A DNA stretch of 64,000 bases, from contig JACKBS010000011.1 of assembly GCA_020634435.1 (NCBI GenBank), forward strand, positions 124,001 through 188,000, in the 5' to 3' direction. Position 1 is the first letter of the stretch. Each line of letters opens with the position of its first letter. Shown piece by piece: positions 47,462 through 56,068 of this stretch. The DNA comes from Ardenticatenaceae bacterium (GTDB lineage: Bacteria > Chloroflexota > Anaerolineae > Promineifilales > Promineifilaceae). The translations under genes and the position numbers were made by a program. The notes beneath the pieces are model-generated. The model had not been told where the DNA came from. It made no database searches and saw only the letters and a list, made by a program, of their open reading frames with translations.

Positions 47462-47836
47462 TTATGCAGCTTTGCTCAGGTCATTGACTTTCTTGTTGAG
47501 CGTGGTGACCTTGCGGCTCAATTTTTCAATGTCGTTCTTGGAAGGAATGTTCATGCGGTGCAAAACATCTTCAAAGCGCTTTTCAACTTCTTTCTCAACG
47601 CGCTTGGCTGCTTTCTTAGCTTCCTTCTGACGATTCTCAACCTGTTTGTTGACCATGCTGCGGGTTTTTTCTTCGGTAGTGCTGCCGCGTTCTACCAGGT
47701 TGTTGAACAGGTGGGTCAGCTCTTCCTGGGCCAGGGTGAAAACGCCCAAGCCAGCGAGCACAACCTTACGGCCGTTTTCTTTCAGCATGTTGACGTTTTC
47801 TTCTACAGTTTCATTGAACTCGATTTTTTCTGCCAT
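47462..47836 (-). CDS. Phasin-family granule-associated protein (phasin 2)
   Basis: This 124-residue paralogue of phasin 1 has ENGRKVVLAGLGVFTLAQEE, THLFNNLVERGSTTEEKTRS and RMNIPSKNDIEKLSRKVTTL. It is preceded by an ideal GGAGG site. Its upstream region carries the CAGTGCGTCAT motif and a second, inverted variant, so it probably has its own PhaR-controlled promoter. It likely coats storage granules. Confidence 0.85.
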   Translation of the reverse strand: MAEKIEFNETVEENVNMLKENGRKVVLAGLGVFTLAQEELTHLFNNLVERGSTTEEKTRSMVNKQVENRQKEAKKAAKRVEKEVEKRFEDVLHRMNIPSKNDIEKLSRKVTTLNKKVNDLSKAA

Positions 47837-47900
47837 TTTGTGCCTCCTGCAATCCGTTAAGTAGGGATTGCCGATTCGTAAGTTTAATTATTTTTCGTTT

Positions 47901-47942
47901 ATGACGCGTTGCATCATAAAGCAATATAACACAGTGCGTCAT
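47901..47942. promoter_or_regulatory. Candidate regulator sites upstream of phasin 2
   Basis: ATGACGCG-T-TGCATCAT (47901-47917) is a near-palindrome, and CAGTGCGTCAT (47932-47942) repeats half of it in direct orientation. The exact 11-mer recurs before phaR. The rest of the spacer (47943-48167) shows no gene, and presumably holds the promoter of the LAL regulator. Confidence 0.45.
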
Positions 47943-48167
47943 GAATGTCAAGCAAGCAAAGGACGGCTCGTTCTTACTTTTACAAATTGATTAGTACAGG
48001 CGTGTCGCGCCAACCGAAAAGTGCCCGCGCAGAGAAAAATTAGGTGTAATTGGGTCTGAGTTCGGCTTGTGCTCACTCTATTCTTCAATTAAGATTTCTA
48101 TGATTCTGTTAACTTCTTGGGTGGAGATCAATTTAATGCTCTGCCGGTAAGAACCCTAATTTAGCCG

Positions 48168-50858
48168 ATGTCTTTTCCTCTCATCCGCACAAAGCTGCGT
48201 CGTCCACCTACCCGCTCCCAGCTGGTGCCACGACTGCGGTTGCAGCAGCAAATACAGCAGGGGTTGCACCTGCCGCTCACGCTGGTGACAGCTCCGGCAG
48301 GCTTTGGTAAAACAACGTTGGTTGCTTCTGCCGTGGGCCTCAGCCGCTTGCCCGTCGCCTGGCTTTCACTGGATGATGGCGATAATCAAGACGGCCGTTT
48401 CCTCCATTACCTGTTGGCGGCATTACAAACAGTGGACCAAGCCGTTGGTCATGAAGCTATGCAAATGCTCACCGCTTCGGCCCAGGTGCCGGTTGAACTG
48501 GTGGTAACCAGCCTTGTCAACGACCTGGATGGTTCGGTAAAGCAGCTTTGCCTGGTGTTGGATGATTACCACTGCATCCACAACCCGGCTGTGCATACGG
48601 CCGTAAATTTTCTGCTAGATCATTGTCCAGACTCGTTTCATCTTCTGATTGCCAGCCGCTCAGACCCGCCGTTGCCGCTAGCCCGGCTTCGCGCCCGTGG
48701 GCAGATGGTTGAGCTGCGGGCCGCCGATCTTGGCTTTACCGAAGCAGAAGCCGCCCACTTCCTGAACGAAATCATGAGTCTAGACCTGGATAGTGATTCT
48801 GTGGCGCAGTTAGCGGCGCGGACCGAAGGCTGGATTGCCGGTTTACAAATGGCGGCACTCTCGATGCGGGGTCGCGATGATACCGCTGCCTTTCTGAATG
48901 CTTTTTCGGGTACCAATCACCATATTCTGGATTATTTGCTGGAAGAAGTGTTAACGCGTCAGACCGAGATCGTGCAGACTTTTCTGCTCCAGACCGCTTT
49001 TTTGAAACAACTGACCGCCCCCTTGTGCAATGCGGTTACCCAAACTACAGACAGCCAGGCCATGCTTGAAACTCTGGAAAGGCAAAATCTTTTTGTCTTG
49101 TCTCTGGATGATGAGCGCAAATGGTACCGTTACCATCACCTTTTTGCTGACTTGCTTCAGGCCAGACTGCAACAGTTATATTCTGACCAATTGCCCCAGC
49201 TTTTCACGCGTGCGGCCGTTTGGTGTGAAGGCAATGAACAGCCATCCGAGGCGATTAGCTATGCGCTAAAAGGTGAGAATTTTGCGCTAGCGGGGAAGAT
49301 GATCGCCAGACATTGGGGAGCCACCTCCAGTGAGGGAGCCATCGAGACAGTTTACAACTGGCTGAATGCGCTCCCCAAAACAATGGTTCAGAAGAGCGCC
49401 CCACTTAGCACGGCCATGGGCTGGATGCAATGGTTTACCGGGCAAACTGAGGCCATTGAGCCTCACCTTTTGGCGGCAGAGCAGGCGCTGGCGCAAAGCG
49501 AAGAAGCTCCAGCAAATGTAGGATTACCGGCACAATTGGCTGCCTTGCGGGCGCTTGTGGCTCGCATGCAAAATGAGTTTGATGTGGCGATTGCCCTGGG
49601 CCACGAGGCACTTGATTTACTGCCGCCACAGATGACAGTCACCGAAGAATCACAGCTGCGCTCTATGATTTTCCTGGCGCTGGCGGCCGCCTATGCTGGT
49701 ATCGGGGATTTGGAAAAGGCGGTTAACGCGTACACAGAAACCATTGCGTGGAGCCGCGTCAGCCGAAATGTGGCCGGGGTGACGGGCATCACTTATCGTC
49801 TGGCCGGGGCATTAAGAGTGCTGGGTCGGTTGCGTGAAGCAGAAGATGCTTGCCGCCATGCTATGGCTTTTGTGCAGGCTGAAGGCATCGCGCAATTGCC
49901 TGCGGTGGGTATTTTGCACCTGGCATTGAGCGAGCTGTTGGTTGAGCAGAACAAGCTGGAAGAAGCGGCATACCATTTGGCTCAGGGCCATGCGTTGGGG
50001 CGGTGGAGCGGCCGTTTGGATGCGGCCAGGAATGCAGTATTTGCTCAGGCCCGCTTGCTGCTGGCACGGAACGATCTGGCGGGGGCGTTAACGGCCGTTC
50101 AAGAAGCGGAACAATCTTTAGGGGAACGGCCGTCTCCATTGGCGCTTTCTGAAATAATGGCCCTTAAAGCCAAGCTCCTGCTGTGGCAGGGCGAACTGGA
50201 TGCAGCGGCCAGATGCGCCGAAAAAGCGGTTCAGTTGGCGGGCTATGATCAAGGCCAGACGGGGCAAACGGCAGCCCTGGCGGCCTGGCACGTGCGGGTG
50301 GCCATCCCGGATTCTGCTGACGTGCTGGCTGATCTGGCAGTGGCATTGGAAGTTGCTGAGGCAAACGGCCGTTTCGGTGTCGCTTTAGAACTTTATATTT
50401 TGCGCAGCTTATGGCATTTGCAACACGGCGATTCATCAAAAGCAGAGTCCGACCTGACCGCGGCGTTGGCCCTGGCCGCCCCACAAGGCTTTGCGCGAAT
50501 TTTCCTCGAAGAAGGTGCGCCTATGCAGCAGTTACTGTCCCGCTGGGTGGCGCAAAATACGGGGCATCCCTTGAATGACGCGGCCCTTCATCTGCTGCGG
50601 CAATTTGCGGTGGAAGCCGTCTCGCCTGAGTCAGCAGCGGATTTCCTGGCAACCAATCTGGTGGAACCTCTCAGCGAACGAGAGCTGGACGTTTTGCAGA
50701 TTATGGCCCTGGGTAAAACCAACAAAGAAATTGCGGCGCAGTTGATCATTGCCCGTGGGACGGTGAAAGCACACACGGCCAGCATTTATCGCAAACTGGA
50801 TGTAACCAACCGCACCGAAGCCGTGGCGCGGGCCCGTGAATTAGGCCTGCTTCCGTAG
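48168..50858 (+). CDS. LuxR-family LAL (MalT-like) ATP-dependent regulator
   Basis: This 896-residue protein opens LIRTKLRRPPTRSQLVPR as in MalT. It then carries a STAND ATPase module with Walker A LVTAPAGFGKTTLVASA (residues ~38-54) and Walker B LCLVLDDYHCIHNPAV. A middle of TPR-like helical repeats (~340-790) follows, and then a C-terminal LuxR HTH (PLSERELDVLQIMALGKTNK, EIAAQLIIARGTVKAHTASI, YRKLDV). Such regulators switch on target genes after inducer and ATP binding. No ribosome-binding site is obvious. Two small genes follow in the same direction and may be its targets. Confidence 0.93.
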   Translation: MSFPLIRTKLRRPPTRSQLVPRLRLQQQIQQGLHLPLTLVTAPAGFGKTTLVASAVGLSRLPVAWLSLDDGDNQDGRFLHYLLAALQTVDQAVGHEAMQMLTASAQVPVELVVTSLVNDLDGSVKQLCLVLDDYHCIHNPAVHTAVNFLLDHCPDSFHLLIASRSDPPLPLARLRARGQMVELRAADLGFTEAEAAHFLNEIMSLDLDSDSVAQLAARTEGWIAGLQMAALSMRGRDDTAAFLNAFSGTNHHILDYLLEEVLTRQTEIVQTFLLQTAFLKQLTAPLCNAVTQTTDSQAMLETLERQNLFVLSLDDERKWYRYHHLFADLLQARLQQLYSDQLPQLFTRAAVWCEGNEQPSEAISYALKGENFALAGKMIARHWGATSSEGAIETVYNWLNALPKTMVQKSAPLSTAMGWMQWFTGQTEAIEPHLLAAEQALAQSEEAPANVGLPAQLAALRALVARMQNEFDVAIALGHEALDLLPPQMTVTEESQLRSMIFLALAAAYAGIGDLEKAVNAYTETIAWSRVSRNVAGVTGITYRLAGALRVLGRLREAEDACRHAMAFVQAEGIAQLPAVGILHLALSELLVEQNKLEEAAYHLAQGHALGRWSGRLDAARNAVFAQARLLLARNDLAGALTAVQEAEQSLGERPSPLALSEIMALKAKLLLWQGELDAAARCAEKAVQLAGYDQGQTGQTAALAAWHVRVAIPDSADVLADLAVALEVAEANGRFGVALELYILRSLWHLQHGDSSKAESDLTAALALAAPQGFARIFLEEGAPMQQLLSRWVAQNTGHPLNDAALHLLRQFAVEAVSPESAADFLATNLVEPLSERELDVLQIMALGKTNKEIAAQLIIARGTVKAHTASIYRKLDVTNRTEAVARARELGLLP

Positions 50859-50985
50859 CTCCCCTTGCTAGAGAAAATCCAGCAAACCTAAGCCCCCAAA
50901 ATAAACCCTCAATTATCCCATTTGGCAGATGTGGACTCTCTCGCTGCGCGGTAAAGTGTCGCTAAAGACAGACGAGGTGAGCCGC

Positions 50986-51228
50986 ATGACAGAACAGTAC
51001 GAGATCAGAATTCAAGGATTTTTGGACCCGCTGTGGGCAGATTGGTTTTCTGGTTTGGCGATGACCCATCTACCGGAGAATGAAACATTGCTTACTGGCC
51101 CATTGCCCGACCAGGCAGCCCTGCACGGGGTGCTGGAGCGCATTCGCGATCTGAATCTGAAACTACTTTCAGTGAGTTGCGGCTCACGTTCAGAGAAAAT
51201 TTTTGAAAATCAAAGGAGAACATCATGA
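50986..51228 (+). CDS. Small protein often linked to LAL regulators (80 aa)
   Basis: The start is ATG 50986 (GAGGTGA nine bases upstream); an upstream ATG at 50929 lacks a site. Blocks YEIRIQGFLDPLWADWFSGL, LTGPLPDQAALHGVLERIRD and LNLKLLSVS belong to a short, widespread Chloroflexota protein type seen beside LuxR/MalT regulators or transport genes. That link is from memory, and no function is known. The stop codon overlaps the next start as ATGA, indicating translational coupling with the CPBP protease. Confidence 0.75.
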   Translation: MTEQYEIRIQGFLDPLWADWFSGLAMTHLPENETLLTGPLPDQAALHGVLERIRDLNLKLLSVSCGSRSEKIFENQRRTS

Positions 51229-52085
51229 AAAAATTGGCAGCTTTTATGAAACGGTATCCGCTTTGGGTTTGTTTTGCCCTCGCTTTTGCCCTCTCTTGGG
51301 GGTGCTTGCTGGCGGTGGTGGGTTTTGCCGCCTTTATAGGCAGAGCGGACATCCCTGAAGCGAAAATGCCTTTGGTGTATCTGGCGGTGCTAGTTGGGCC
51401 GAGTGTGGCGAGTGTTTTGCTAACGGCCGTTACGCAAGGCAAATCTGGTTTGCGGGCGCTTCGGACTCGATTGTTCAAATGGCGTGTCGGCATTCGTTGG
51501 TATTTGATGGCCCTTTTTACTGCACCACTGGCCATGGCAACCACGCTGCTGCTGATCGGGTGGCAAAATCCTGAAATTCTCCCCGGTATCACTACCGCCG
51601 ATAACATCGTAGCCTTTGTGTTGACCGGGATCGCTGGCGGTTTGGCCGCGGGCATCTTTGAGGAACTGGGTTGGACAGGATTTGCGGTGCCGCAGCTCCG
51701 GCAGCGCTACGGTATCCTGATTTCGGGCCTGATCATGGGGATTTTGTGGGGCGCGTGGCACTATCCGCTCTTTTCGGGAAACGGCCGTTCCTCCGGCACC
51801 CTGTCTCCCACGCTTTACCTGCTGGTTCTTTTGTTTTCCTTCTTGCCCGCATATCGGGTGCTGATGGTGTGGGTGTACGATCGAACGAGCAGTTTGCTCA
51901 TCGCCATGCTGATGCACATGAGCCTGACGGCCAGCACGCTCATCTTTCAGCCCCTTGACACAGGGTTAAACGCCATCATTTACGATTTGGGTTTAACGGC
52001 CGTATTGTGGACCATCGTTGCTGCTGTTGCCTTAGCCAATCGGAGGCAATTGGCGCGTTATCCATACCAGAAAAGAACCGTATAA
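51225..52085 (+). CDS. CPBP-family intramembrane glutamic protease
   Basis: This 286-residue protein has about eight membrane segments. The CPBP (Rce1/Abi) motifs are present: GIFEELGWTGFAVPQLRQRY (EE.GW, catalytic Glu) and LIMGILWGAWHYPLF (His), with a further His-containing helix AMLMHMSLTAST. It may process peptides or act in self-immunity, as for other CPBP proteins; the substrate is unknown. Start and preceding stop share ATGA, and GGAGA lies upstream. Confidence 0.92.
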   Translation: MKKLAAFMKRYPLWVCFALAFALSWGCLLAVVGFAAFIGRADIPEAKMPLVYLAVLVGPSVASVLLTAVTQGKSGLRALRTRLFKWRVGIRWYLMALFTAPLAMATTLLLIGWQNPEILPGITTADNIVAFVLTGIAGGLAAGIFEELGWTGFAVPQLRQRYGILISGLIMGILWGAWHYPLFSGNGRSSGTLSPTLYLLVLLFSFLPAYRVLMVWVYDRTSSLLIAMLMHMSLTASTLIFQPLDTGLNAIIYDLGLTAVLWTIVAAVALANRRQLARYPYQKRTV

Positions 52086-52132
52086 ACCCATACCTAAAAC
52101 AGAACGAAGTACAAAAATTATCAGGAGAAACC

Positions 52133-52324
52133 ATGAATACTGAACAGAATCCGCAAGAAGAGATCAAATTTGGCTGCGAAGAATGTGTGCTGCGGCAAAA
52201 CGCAGAAGCGAATCCAAAATCCTTCAAGGCTCGGCTGTGGCGCTGGCATACGCGCTGGTGCCCCGGTTGGAAGGCTTACCAGAACCACCTGGCTTCCCAA
52301 AATATATCCCCGGAAAGCGTTTAG
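52133..52324 (+). CDS. Small cysteine-containing protein (63 aa)
   Basis: ATG 52133 has CAGGAGAAACC directly before it. The sequence FGCEECVLRQNAEANPKSFK followed by ARLWRWHTRWCPGWKAYQ has a CxxC pair and a Trp-rich helix with a third cysteine. I recall similar short proteins in cyanobacteria and Chloroflexota without a known role. It may bind metal. It is followed by a terminator, so the genes 50986-52324 could form one transcript. Confidence 0.7.
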   Translation: MNTEQNPQEEIKFGCEECVLRQNAEANPKSFKARLWRWHTRWCPGWKAYQNHLASQNISPESV

Positions 52325-52391
52325 TCCGGTGCAAGAAATTGGCTGAGCAAGGAATATGCATACCTTGTCAGCCACAGCAATTGGCTCAGGC

Positions 52392-52428
52392 AAAGACGCC
52401 AAGCGTAAACAAAAAGCTTGGCGTCTTT
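52392..52428 (+). terminator. Hairpin terminator
   Basis: AAAGACGCCAAGC and GCTTGGCGTCTTT form a 13-bp stem with an 11-base loop, ending in TTT. The remaining spacer to 52609 holds no gene; TATAAT at 52502-52507 is a possible -10 box for the reductase-like gene, without a convincing -35. Confidence 0.7.
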
Positions 52429-52609
52429 GCGTGCGTTACACTCACTTTGTTAAAAGCCTGATTTGAGAAGTAACCGGATCGGAAAATTGTAGTAAAGTGA
52501 GTATAATCAAGTTTCACCAATCGTTGATAGCCGACAATAACAGACCATTTCATCGAAAAGTTGACAACAGTGTGATCTGGTACAAACAAAGAAAAAAGGA
52601 GTGTGCCCA

Positions 52610-54817
52610 TTGGCGGAGCAAGCTGGTTTGAACCCGAAAGTTGCCGTGCTGCATTATGAAGGTACGGCCGAATCCGAAGAAACCATTGAACTGTTGGGCA
52701 GCACGGTGCAGATTCAGCATATTGACTGCGATGGGGACCTCGACAAAATGGCGGAACAGATTGCCGCGCTGGATGGTCAGGTAACGGCCGTTGCCCTTAC
52801 CGGCGTCAGCAAAACCCTGCGCCTGGGTAAAGCCAAAGTGGCGCACCCGGCCGCTGAACCGTTGTTTAACATTGCCCAGCAAACGCCCGTAGTTGATGGG
52901 GCTGGGGTCCGCGCCGCCATGGAACGGTGGGCGGTGCGCCTGGCCGATGAGGCGCAGCCGGGCATCTGGTCGCGCAAGCGGGTGCTGATGGCCCCCGGTT
53001 TGAACCACGGCGGGCTGGCTCAGGCGCTGGAGCAGTACACCGAAGAACTGCGCTACGCCGACCCCATCGTCTATTTTGCTCTGCCGCCCGTGCCGGGCGT
53101 GGGCACCGGTGAGACGCTGCCGCGCGTGGCCGAACCGACCCTAAACCAACTCCGCGCTTACCCGTTTCGGCGGCTGTTCCCCCAGGCTGGCGAATCGGTC
53201 CGGCCGCGCAGCCCTAAGCTGTTTGAGTGGGCCGATGTGCTGGCCGGGGATATGGGCGGCATTCGCCGTTATGCGCCCAAGCAACTCAAGCGCAAAGTTA
53301 TTGTGGTGGAATCAGCCACGGAAGAAGATGTCAACGATTTGCGTGAACGAGGCGTTTCGGCCGTCGTGACCACCATGCCGCCGCTGGGGCATGAACTGGC
53401 GCACTTGGGAGCGGCCGTTTTTGAAGCGTGTCTCATTGCCCTCAGCCCAGATAAAAAGGCCTCTCTTACCGAAAACACCTACCTTAACTTGATGGCCCGG
53501 ATGGATTGGCAACCAGGCATCAAATATTTGCAGCCCGATGAAGCAGGTATCAACAAGTTTGCCTTTGTCATTCATCCCCTTTCGCCCCGGTTCATTTATA
53601 GCCATCCCAAATTTCGCTGGACGCGCTATTTGCCAGAGCGATTAGTCGAGCGCGTTGCTGCTCACCTGCCACCCATGTATGGCAGCCGCATCACCGGCAT
53701 CGAAAGCCCTACCACCGGGCAAAAAGTAGAAGGGTACCTGATGTTTATAGGTGGTACGCCGCGTGAGCTGATGCGGCGCGATCCGGCGTTTGTCTACCGG
53801 CGGCTCATTCGCGCTTCGCGCATGGCCGAGCGGTACGGTGCCCGCCTGATGGGTCTGGGCGCCTTCACCTCCGTGGTAGGTGACGCGGGCATTACCGTGG
53901 CCCAAAAAGCCGACATCGCGATCACCTCCGGCAATAGTCTGACCGTGGCCGCTACGCTAGAAACCGCCAAGCAAGCCGTGGTCAAGATGGGTAACAATCT
54001 GGACGAGGCCCATCAGGGCAAGGTAATGGTCATTGGCGCGACGGGCTCGATTGGTTCGGTTTGTTCGCGGCTGTTGGCTCAGGCGGTGCCCAACATTGTG
54101 CTGGTTGCCCCGCGGCCCGAGAAGCTGATTTCCCTTAAGCAAACCATCGAAGCCGAAACGCCTAACGCCAACGTGACATTGAGCACAACGGCCGATGATT
54201 ATGTGAGCGATTGTGATCTCATCGTAACCACCACCACGGCGCTAAACACGCGGATTATTGACATAACGATGTGCAAGCCTGGCGCAGTCATTTGCGATAT
54301 TGCCCGTCCCCCGGACATCACCGAAGAAGAGGCGGCTTTGCGGCCGGACGTGTTGGTGATCGAATCGGGCGAAATATTACTGCCGGGCAAGCCCGATTTT
54401 GGTATGGACATTGGCCTGCCGCCGGGGGTGGCTTATGCCTGTCTGGCGGAAACCGCGCTGCTGGCCATGGACGGCCGTTTTGAAGATTACACCCTCGGTC
54501 GCAACATCGAAATTGAGCGGGTGAAAGAGATTTACCGGCTCTACAAAAAGCATGGCCTGGAGCTGTCTGGCATTCGCAGCCACGACCACTTTTTAACCGA
54601 TGAAGACCTGGCTAAAAAGCGCGCCCTGGCCGACGAACTGCGCAACGATCCGGCCAAGCTGGCCGATGTGCGGCGGCAGGCGCAGGCGGCCATGCCCGTC
54701 AAGCGTGCCTACCGCCCGGCCAAAAGCGGCCGTAATCGGACCACGACCATTGCTGCCAGCGCTGGAGCGGCCGTTTTGGCGGCCATTGCTGGTCTGTTTT
54801 TCTGGCGACGAAAGTAA
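52610..54817 (+). CDS. Large acyl-ACP-reductase-like (AAR-like) protein with N-terminal extension and C-terminal anchor
   Basis: I choose TTG 52610 because AAGGAG lies seven bases before it; a GTG at 52601 would overlap that site. The product has 735 residues. Residues ~340-650 resemble cyanobacterial long-chain acyl-ACP reductase (YGSRITGIESPTTGQKVEGY, ARLMGLGAFTSVVGDAG, Rossmann loop VMVIGATGSIGSVCSRLLA at ~473). A cysteine pair in MCKPGAVICDIARPPDI lies near the position of the acyl-binding Cys. The first ~330 residues are a different, unidentified domain (AVLHYEGTAESEETIELLGS, RKVIVVESATEEDVNDLRER), and a last helix (AGAAVLAAIAGLFFW) anchors it. No deformylating oxygenase gene is nearby, so the product could be aldehydes, alcohols or wax precursors. 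Confidence 0.75.
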   Translation: MAEQAGLNPKVAVLHYEGTAESEETIELLGSTVQIQHIDCDGDLDKMAEQIAALDGQVTAVALTGVSKTLRLGKAKVAHPAAEPLFNIAQQTPVVDGAGVRAAMERWAVRLADEAQPGIWSRKRVLMAPGLNHGGLAQALEQYTEELRYADPIVYFALPPVPGVGTGETLPRVAEPTLNQLRAYPFRRLFPQAGESVRPRSPKLFEWADVLAGDMGGIRRYAPKQLKRKVIVVESATEEDVNDLRERGVSAVVTTMPPLGHELAHLGAAVFEACLIALSPDKKASLTENTYLNLMARMDWQPGIKYLQPDEAGINKFAFVIHPLSPRFIYSHPKFRWTRYLPERLVERVAAHLPPMYGSRITGIESPTTGQKVEGYLMFIGGTPRELMRRDPAFVYRRLIRASRMAERYGARLMGLGAFTSVVGDAGITVAQKADIAITSGNSLTVAATLETAKQAVVKMGNNLDEAHQGKVMVIGATGSIGSVCSRLLAQAVPNIVLVAPRPEKLISLKQTIEAETPNANVTLSTTADDYVSDCDLIVTTTTALNTRIIDITMCKPGAVICDIARPPDITEEEAALRPDVLVIESGEILLPGKPDFGMDIGLPPGVAYACLAETALLAMDGRFEDYTLGRNIEIERVKEIYRLYKKHGLELSGIRSHDHFLTDEDLAKKRALADELRNDPAKLADVRRQAQAAMPVKRAYRPAKSGRNRTTTIAASAGAAVLAAIAGLFFWRRK

Positions 54818-54823
54818 ACTATA

Positions 54824-54886
54824 GTGAAAAGTGATAAGTAAAAAGAACACTTCTACTTTTCACTTTTTACTTTTCACTGCTTACTG
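54824..54886. repeat. Inverted repeat of AAAAGTG-type heptamers
   Basis: TAGTGAAAAGTGATAAGTAA on the left and TACTTTTCACTTTTTACTTT on the right pair imperfectly. A related element occurs at 61620-61695. It fills the spacer before the next gene. Confidence 0.7.
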
Positions 54887-54906
54887 CCACTTCCCACAGG
54901 AGAAAA

Positions 54907-55587
54907 ATGATGAGTGAACAAGCCCCGACCCGCTGTGCTGCCACGACGAAGGCGGGCAAGCCGTGCAAAAATTACGCCGTTGAAGGTTCAGATTACTGCC
55001 ACGTGCACCAAACTGTAGCCCAGGCCGCGCCCGAATCGGCTACTAGCGCCGCAGAAGCAGAGCTGTTGGCACGCAAAAAAGCGCTTCTGGATGAGCTGGA
55101 TGGATTAGTGGCGGATTTGAAGACGGCCGTTCCCCAATCCGGCACCTCACCCTACAACCCGGTTCAACTGCTCACCTACCTGCGCCAAAATCTGAGCCAG
55201 TTCACCCCGGAAATGCAAATGGGCATTCTGGAGAACTTTCGCGGCATGACCCGTGAGGACATGCTGGACATTGAAACGTGGAAAGGGCTGGGCTACATGC
55301 TGAGCTATTCGGCCAAATTCCAGGCCAACCAGCTGCGTGAAAAGATGAACGAGCAGCTGCCCAAGCCGCTCCAGCCCGATACAATGCTCAACTTCGTCAA
55401 AAGCAACATCGACCGCTTTACGCCGGATGTGGCCAAGGGCATTATGGACAGCCTGCAAGGCGCCACACGGGAAGATTTAATGGACCCGGAAACGTGGAAA
55501 GGCATCTGGTACATGATCAACTATTCGGTACAGTTCCAGGCCGACCAGTTGAAGCAGCGGCTGAAAGGTGAGAGTGACGAGGAATAA
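54907..55587 (+). CDS. Zinc-knuckle protein with two ~65-residue repeats (226 aa)
   Basis: The N-terminus carries a small zinc-binding module, RCAATTKAGKPCKNYAVEGS, DYCHVHQ (C-x9-C ... C-x-H-x-H-like). After a linker, two tandem copies of one domain follow: LLTYLRQNLSQFTPEMQMGI...REDMLDIETWKGLGYMLSYS and MLNFVKSNIDRFTPDVAKGI...REDLMDPETWKGIWYMINYS. Each ends QAN/QAD-QL(R/K). The repeated domain is helical and I do not know its name. Either ATG 54907 or 54910 can be the start (AGGAGAAAA upstream). It probably belongs with the AAR-like gene. Confidence 0.7.
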   Translation: MMSEQAPTRCAATTKAGKPCKNYAVEGSDYCHVHQTVAQAAPESATSAAEAELLARKKALLDELDGLVADLKTAVPQSGTSPYNPVQLLTYLRQNLSQFTPEMQMGILENFRGMTREDMLDIETWKGLGYMLSYSAKFQANQLREKMNEQLPKPLQPDTMLNFVKSNIDRFTPDVAKGIMDSLQGATREDLMDPETWKGIWYMINYSVQFQADQLKQRLKGESDEE

Positions 55588-55588
55588 A

Positions 55589-55647
55589 TTACCCAATTCC
55601 CAATGACTAAATTACGTCTCTGTAATCAGGTAATTGGGTAATTGCGT
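55589..55647. repeat. Inverted repeat (AATTACC/CCAATTC heptamers)
   Basis: ATTACCCAATTCCCAATGAC pairs with GTAATCAGGTAATTGGGTAA further on. This is the same construction as the other spacer repeats but with different words. It lies between two plus-strand genes. Confidence 0.65.
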
Positions 55648-55660
55648 TAGGTGATTATAG

Positions 55661-56053
55661 ATGGCTTATCGCGATGAAACACAGCTGTACAGCTGCCTGG
55701 GACAGTTGTTTAACCAGGTAGAAACAGACATTCCGCAAGCGACGGACTCGCTTCTGAAGGCGAAGTTGAGCATTCGCTTTAACGTAACCGACCCAACGGC
55801 TATGCTGCTGATCAATGCCAAAGAACGGCCGTTGCAAATAGAATACGGCCGTGCCAACAACCATAAGCCCGATCTGGAAGTGGATGTCACCGGGGAGGCG
55901 CTGCACCAGATTTTGATGGGCCAGCTTAGCCTGACCAAAGCGGTTGGCAGCAAAAAGGTCAAACCCAAAGGCCCCGTCTGGAAGGTGATGGCCCTTGCCG
56001 ACCTGTTTTACCATGCGCAAAAAATCTATCCGTCCATTTGTGGCGGCCAATAA
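55661..56053 (+). CDS. SCP2-like sterol/lipid-transfer domain protein
   Basis: This 130-residue protein is a single SCP2-type domain: LLKAKLSIRFNVTDPTAMLL, IEYGRANNHKPDLEVDVTGE and LHQILMGQLSLTKAVGSKKV. The last block (the (D/A)xxxxxxxGxxxxxxAixxGKlkvkG loop) is conserved. Such domains carry lipids or acyl-CoA. Weak ribosome-binding site (TAGGTGAT). It is followed closely by a DinB-like gene. Confidence 0.8.
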   Translation: MAYRDETQLYSCLGQLFNQVETDIPQATDSLLKAKLSIRFNVTDPTAMLLINAKERPLQIEYGRANNHKPDLEVDVTGEALHQILMGQLSLTKAVGSKKVKPKGPVWKVMALADLFYHAQKIYPSICGGQ

Positions 56054-56068
56054 GGATTGCTAGAAGCA

